Of a DNA stretch of 64,000 nucleotides, positions 62,678 through 64,000 are shown in pieces. Made by a program: the position numbers and the translations under genes. Positions within the stretch are counted from its first letter, which is position 1. Every line of letters begins with the position of its first letter. The stretch is from Brevundimonas terrae (GTDB lineage Bacteria; Pseudomonadota; Alphaproteobacteria; Caulobacterales; Caulobacteraceae). Where the stretch lies: assembly GCF_011761985.1 (NCBI RefSeq), contig NZ_JAASQT010000001.1:868001-932000 (forward strand), written 5' to 3'. The notes beneath the pieces were generated by a model. That model worked only from the letters and a program-made list of their open reading frames with translations, made no database searches and had not been told where the DNA came from.

Positions 62678-62690
62678 GCGATCGCTCTTT
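62667..62690 (+). terminator. Terminator whose loop is the stop codon
   Basis: GCGATCGC (62667-62674) and GCGATCGC (62678-62685) form an eight-base-pair stem, the loop being the TGA stop (62675-62677); a TCTTTTTCTTTT run follows. Confidence 0.75.
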
Positions 62691-62726
62691 TTCTTTTGTT
62701 CGCGACGGGGTCGCTCACGGTTTGCG

Positions 62727-62762
62727 CTATCGCTCGCGCCGCGGGCGCTTGCTGCTTGAGCG
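62727..62762 (+). repeat. Intergenic hairpin repeat, single copy
   Basis: Copy of the dispersed element: CTATCGCTC, stem GCGCC-GCG-GGCGC (62736-62748), then TTGCTGCTTGAG. A possible worn copy with stem GCGAC-GGG-GTCGC lies at 62702-62714. Confidence 0.75.
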
Positions 62763-62813
62763 CATTAGCGCGACCTTACTCAGGTTGAGTGTGTGGTTCA
62801 GTATTCGCCTAAC

Positions 62814-62846
62814 AAAAAAGGACGGCTCATGGAGCCGTCCTTTTCG
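62814..62846 (-). terminator. Intrinsic terminator of the beta-oxidation gene
   Basis: AAAAGGACGGCTC (62816-62828) pairs with GAGCCGTCCTTTT (62832-62844). On the minus strand the stem is followed by TTTTTTG. Confidence 0.9.
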
Positions 62847-62867
62847 TTTGCATCAGGCGGTTAAACC

Positions 62868-64000
62868 TTAGGCAGCCTTGGAGAACTTGCCGTAGAAGGT
62901 CTCGCCCTTGGCGGCCATGTCGCGCAGCAGTTGCGGCACTTCAAAGCGCGGGCCGTAGGCGGCGACCAGACGGTCGGCGGTCTCGACGAACTTGGCCACA
63001 CCAATCTGGTCGATGAAGGTGATCGGACCACCCGTCCACGGCGCGAAGCCCCAGCCGAGGATGGCACCCAGATCGCCTTCACGCGGATCGTCGATGACGC
63101 CTTCGGCCCAGCAACGGGCCACTTCGACGGCCTGACGATACAGAAGACGGGTCTTCATCTCGTCCATAGCTGCGAAGGCTTCCGGCGATTCACCAAAGAT
63201 ATCGCCCTTGGTGGTCGGGGCCAGCTCGGCCAGACCCGGCCAGATGACCTTGGGCTTCTGGTCGTAGTCGTAGAAGCCCTTGCCGTTCTTGCGGCCGTAA
63301 CGGCCCCCTTCGACCATGGTCGCCACAATGCCTTCGCCTGCCGACGGGACATAGGCATCGCCAAGATCTTCGCGGGTTTGCTTGGCAATCTTGTAGGACA
63401 GGTCCAGCGCGACATCATCGTGCATTTCCAGCGGACCGCGCGGCATACCGGTCGAGCGACCGATATTGTCGATGGCGACCGGCGAGAAGCCTTCTTCCAG
63501 CAGCGCCATGCCTTCCATCAGATAGGTGGAGAAGCAACGCGAGGTGTAGAAGCCACGGCTGTCATTGACGACGATCGGGGTCTTCTTGATCTTCAGGACA
63601 TAGTCCAGCGCCTTGGCCAGAGCCTCGTCGCTGGTCTTCTCGGCCATGATGATCTCGACCAGCATCATCTTGTCGACAGGCGAGAAGAAGTGGATGCCGA
63701 TGAAGTCTTCAGGGCGCACCGAGGCTTCGGCAAGGCCGGTGATCGGCAGGGTCGAGGTGTTGGAGCCGAAGATCGCACCCTTGGCCAGTTGAGCCTCGGC
63801 ATTCTTGGTGACGGTGGCCTTGATCTCGCGGTTTTCGAACACGGCCTCGATCACAAGGTCGGAGCCCTTGATCTGGTCATAGTCGGTAGTGGGCGTGATC
63901 AGGCTAAGGATGCCGTCAGCCTTGTCCTGTGTCATGTGACCGCGCGAGACACGCTTTTGCACCAGATCAACGGCGTATTGCTTGCCCTTGTCGGCGGCTT
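62868..64000 (-). CDS. 3-hydroxyacyl-CoA dehydrogenase domain of a fatty-acid oxidation complex (partial)
   Basis: The 3' 377 codons of a gene running off the right edge. The visible part is a FadB/FadJ-type dehydrogenase: KGSDLVIEAVFENREIK, FGSNTSTLPITGLAEA, RPEDFIGIHFFSPVDKMMLV (catalytic His and Asn nearby), VVNDSRGFYTSRC, then the C-terminal dimerisation domain ending in FYGKFSKAA. FadB-type proteins also carry an N-terminal hydratase; only the left portion could show this, so bifunctionality is undecided. Upstream residues KGKQYAVDLVQKRVSRGHMT continue the open frame to the edge, proving truncation by the window. Confidence 0.92.
   Translation of the reverse strand, partial: AADKGKQYAVDLVQKRVSRGHMTQDKADGILSLITPTTDYDQIKGSDLVIEAVFENREIKATVTKNAEAQLAKGAIFGSNTSTLPITGLAEASVRPEDFIGIHFFSPVDKMMLVEIIMAEKTSDEALAKALDYVLKIKKTPIVVNDSRGFYTSRCFSTYLMEGMALLEEGFSPVAIDNIGRSTGMPRGPLEMHDDVALDLSYKIAKQTREDLGDAYVPSAGEGIVATMVEGGRYGRKNGKGFYDYDQKPKVIWPGLAELAPTTKGDIFGESPEAFAAMDEMKTRLLYRQAVEVARCWAEGVIDDPREGDLGAILGWGFAPWTGGPITFIDQIGVAKFVETADRLVAAYGPRFEVPQLLRDMAAKGETFYGKFSKAA

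Overview
The window is a compact stretch of core chromosome with about 55 genes, no phage, plasmid or insertion-sequence genes, no CRISPR array and no recognisable tRNA or rRNA. It comes from an alphaproteobacterium of the order Caulobacterales. The evidence is a GcrA cell-cycle regulator gene, a PodJ-like polarity protein, clusters of GANTC (CcrM-type) sites near dnaA and gcrA, the alphaproteobacterial long dCTP deaminase, alphaproteobacterial AddAB, and the mutM / enoyl-CoA hydratase / rpsT / dnaA order known from Caulobacter. GC content looks closer to 60 percent than 67 percent, which points to an Asticcacaulis-like genome rather than Caulobacter or Brevundimonas; this genus guess is an inference.

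Layout. 1-11,500 is the replication block, almost all on the minus strand: a cold-shock gene tail, then gyrB, recF, two small unknown membrane proteins, dnaN, dnaA, rpsT, an enoyl-CoA hydratase, a membrane-protein/XRE-regulator pair and mutM. 11,500-17,700 holds an OPT transporter, a LysR regulator divergent from a YeiH-type exporter, and typA. 17,700-27,600 is mixed: a short MprF-like lipid transferase, small envelope proteins, hisN, an alpha/beta hydrolase, recQ, an rRNA methyltransferase, an rRNA pseudouridine synthase and a histone-H1-like protein. 27,600-33,060 is trpF-trpB-(unknown secreted protein)-trpA-accD-folC. 33,100-43,250 is a minus-strand operon: acyltransferase, tsaE, amgK, murU, addB, addA, trxA. 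43,350-51,000 carries two tandem S9 peptidases, a small hydrolase-like protein, dapE and an MFS exporter. 51,070-64,000 carries dcd, apaG, gcrA, an orphan ABC-2 permease, an M28 peptidase, argD-argF, a podJ-like gene, a TauE/SafE exporter with its TIGR02186 partner, and the 3' part of a fatty-acid oxidation gene.

Functional themes are replication initiation and clamp/gyrase supply, double-strand break repair (AddAB, RecF, RecQ, MutM), peptidoglycan recycling (AmgK/MurU), amino-acid synthesis (Trp, Arg, His, DAP) and cell-cycle control. The most distinctive observations are: a family of short intergenic repeats whose hairpin stems covary while flanks stay conserved, twice in tandem at exactly 45 bp; an AccD lacking all four zinc-ribbon cysteines; a terminator-like hairpin placed between any possible argD promoter and the argD start codon; inverted-repeat clusters at the XRE/membrane-protein pair; and candidate CcrM/DnaA/CtrA sites upstream of gcrA.
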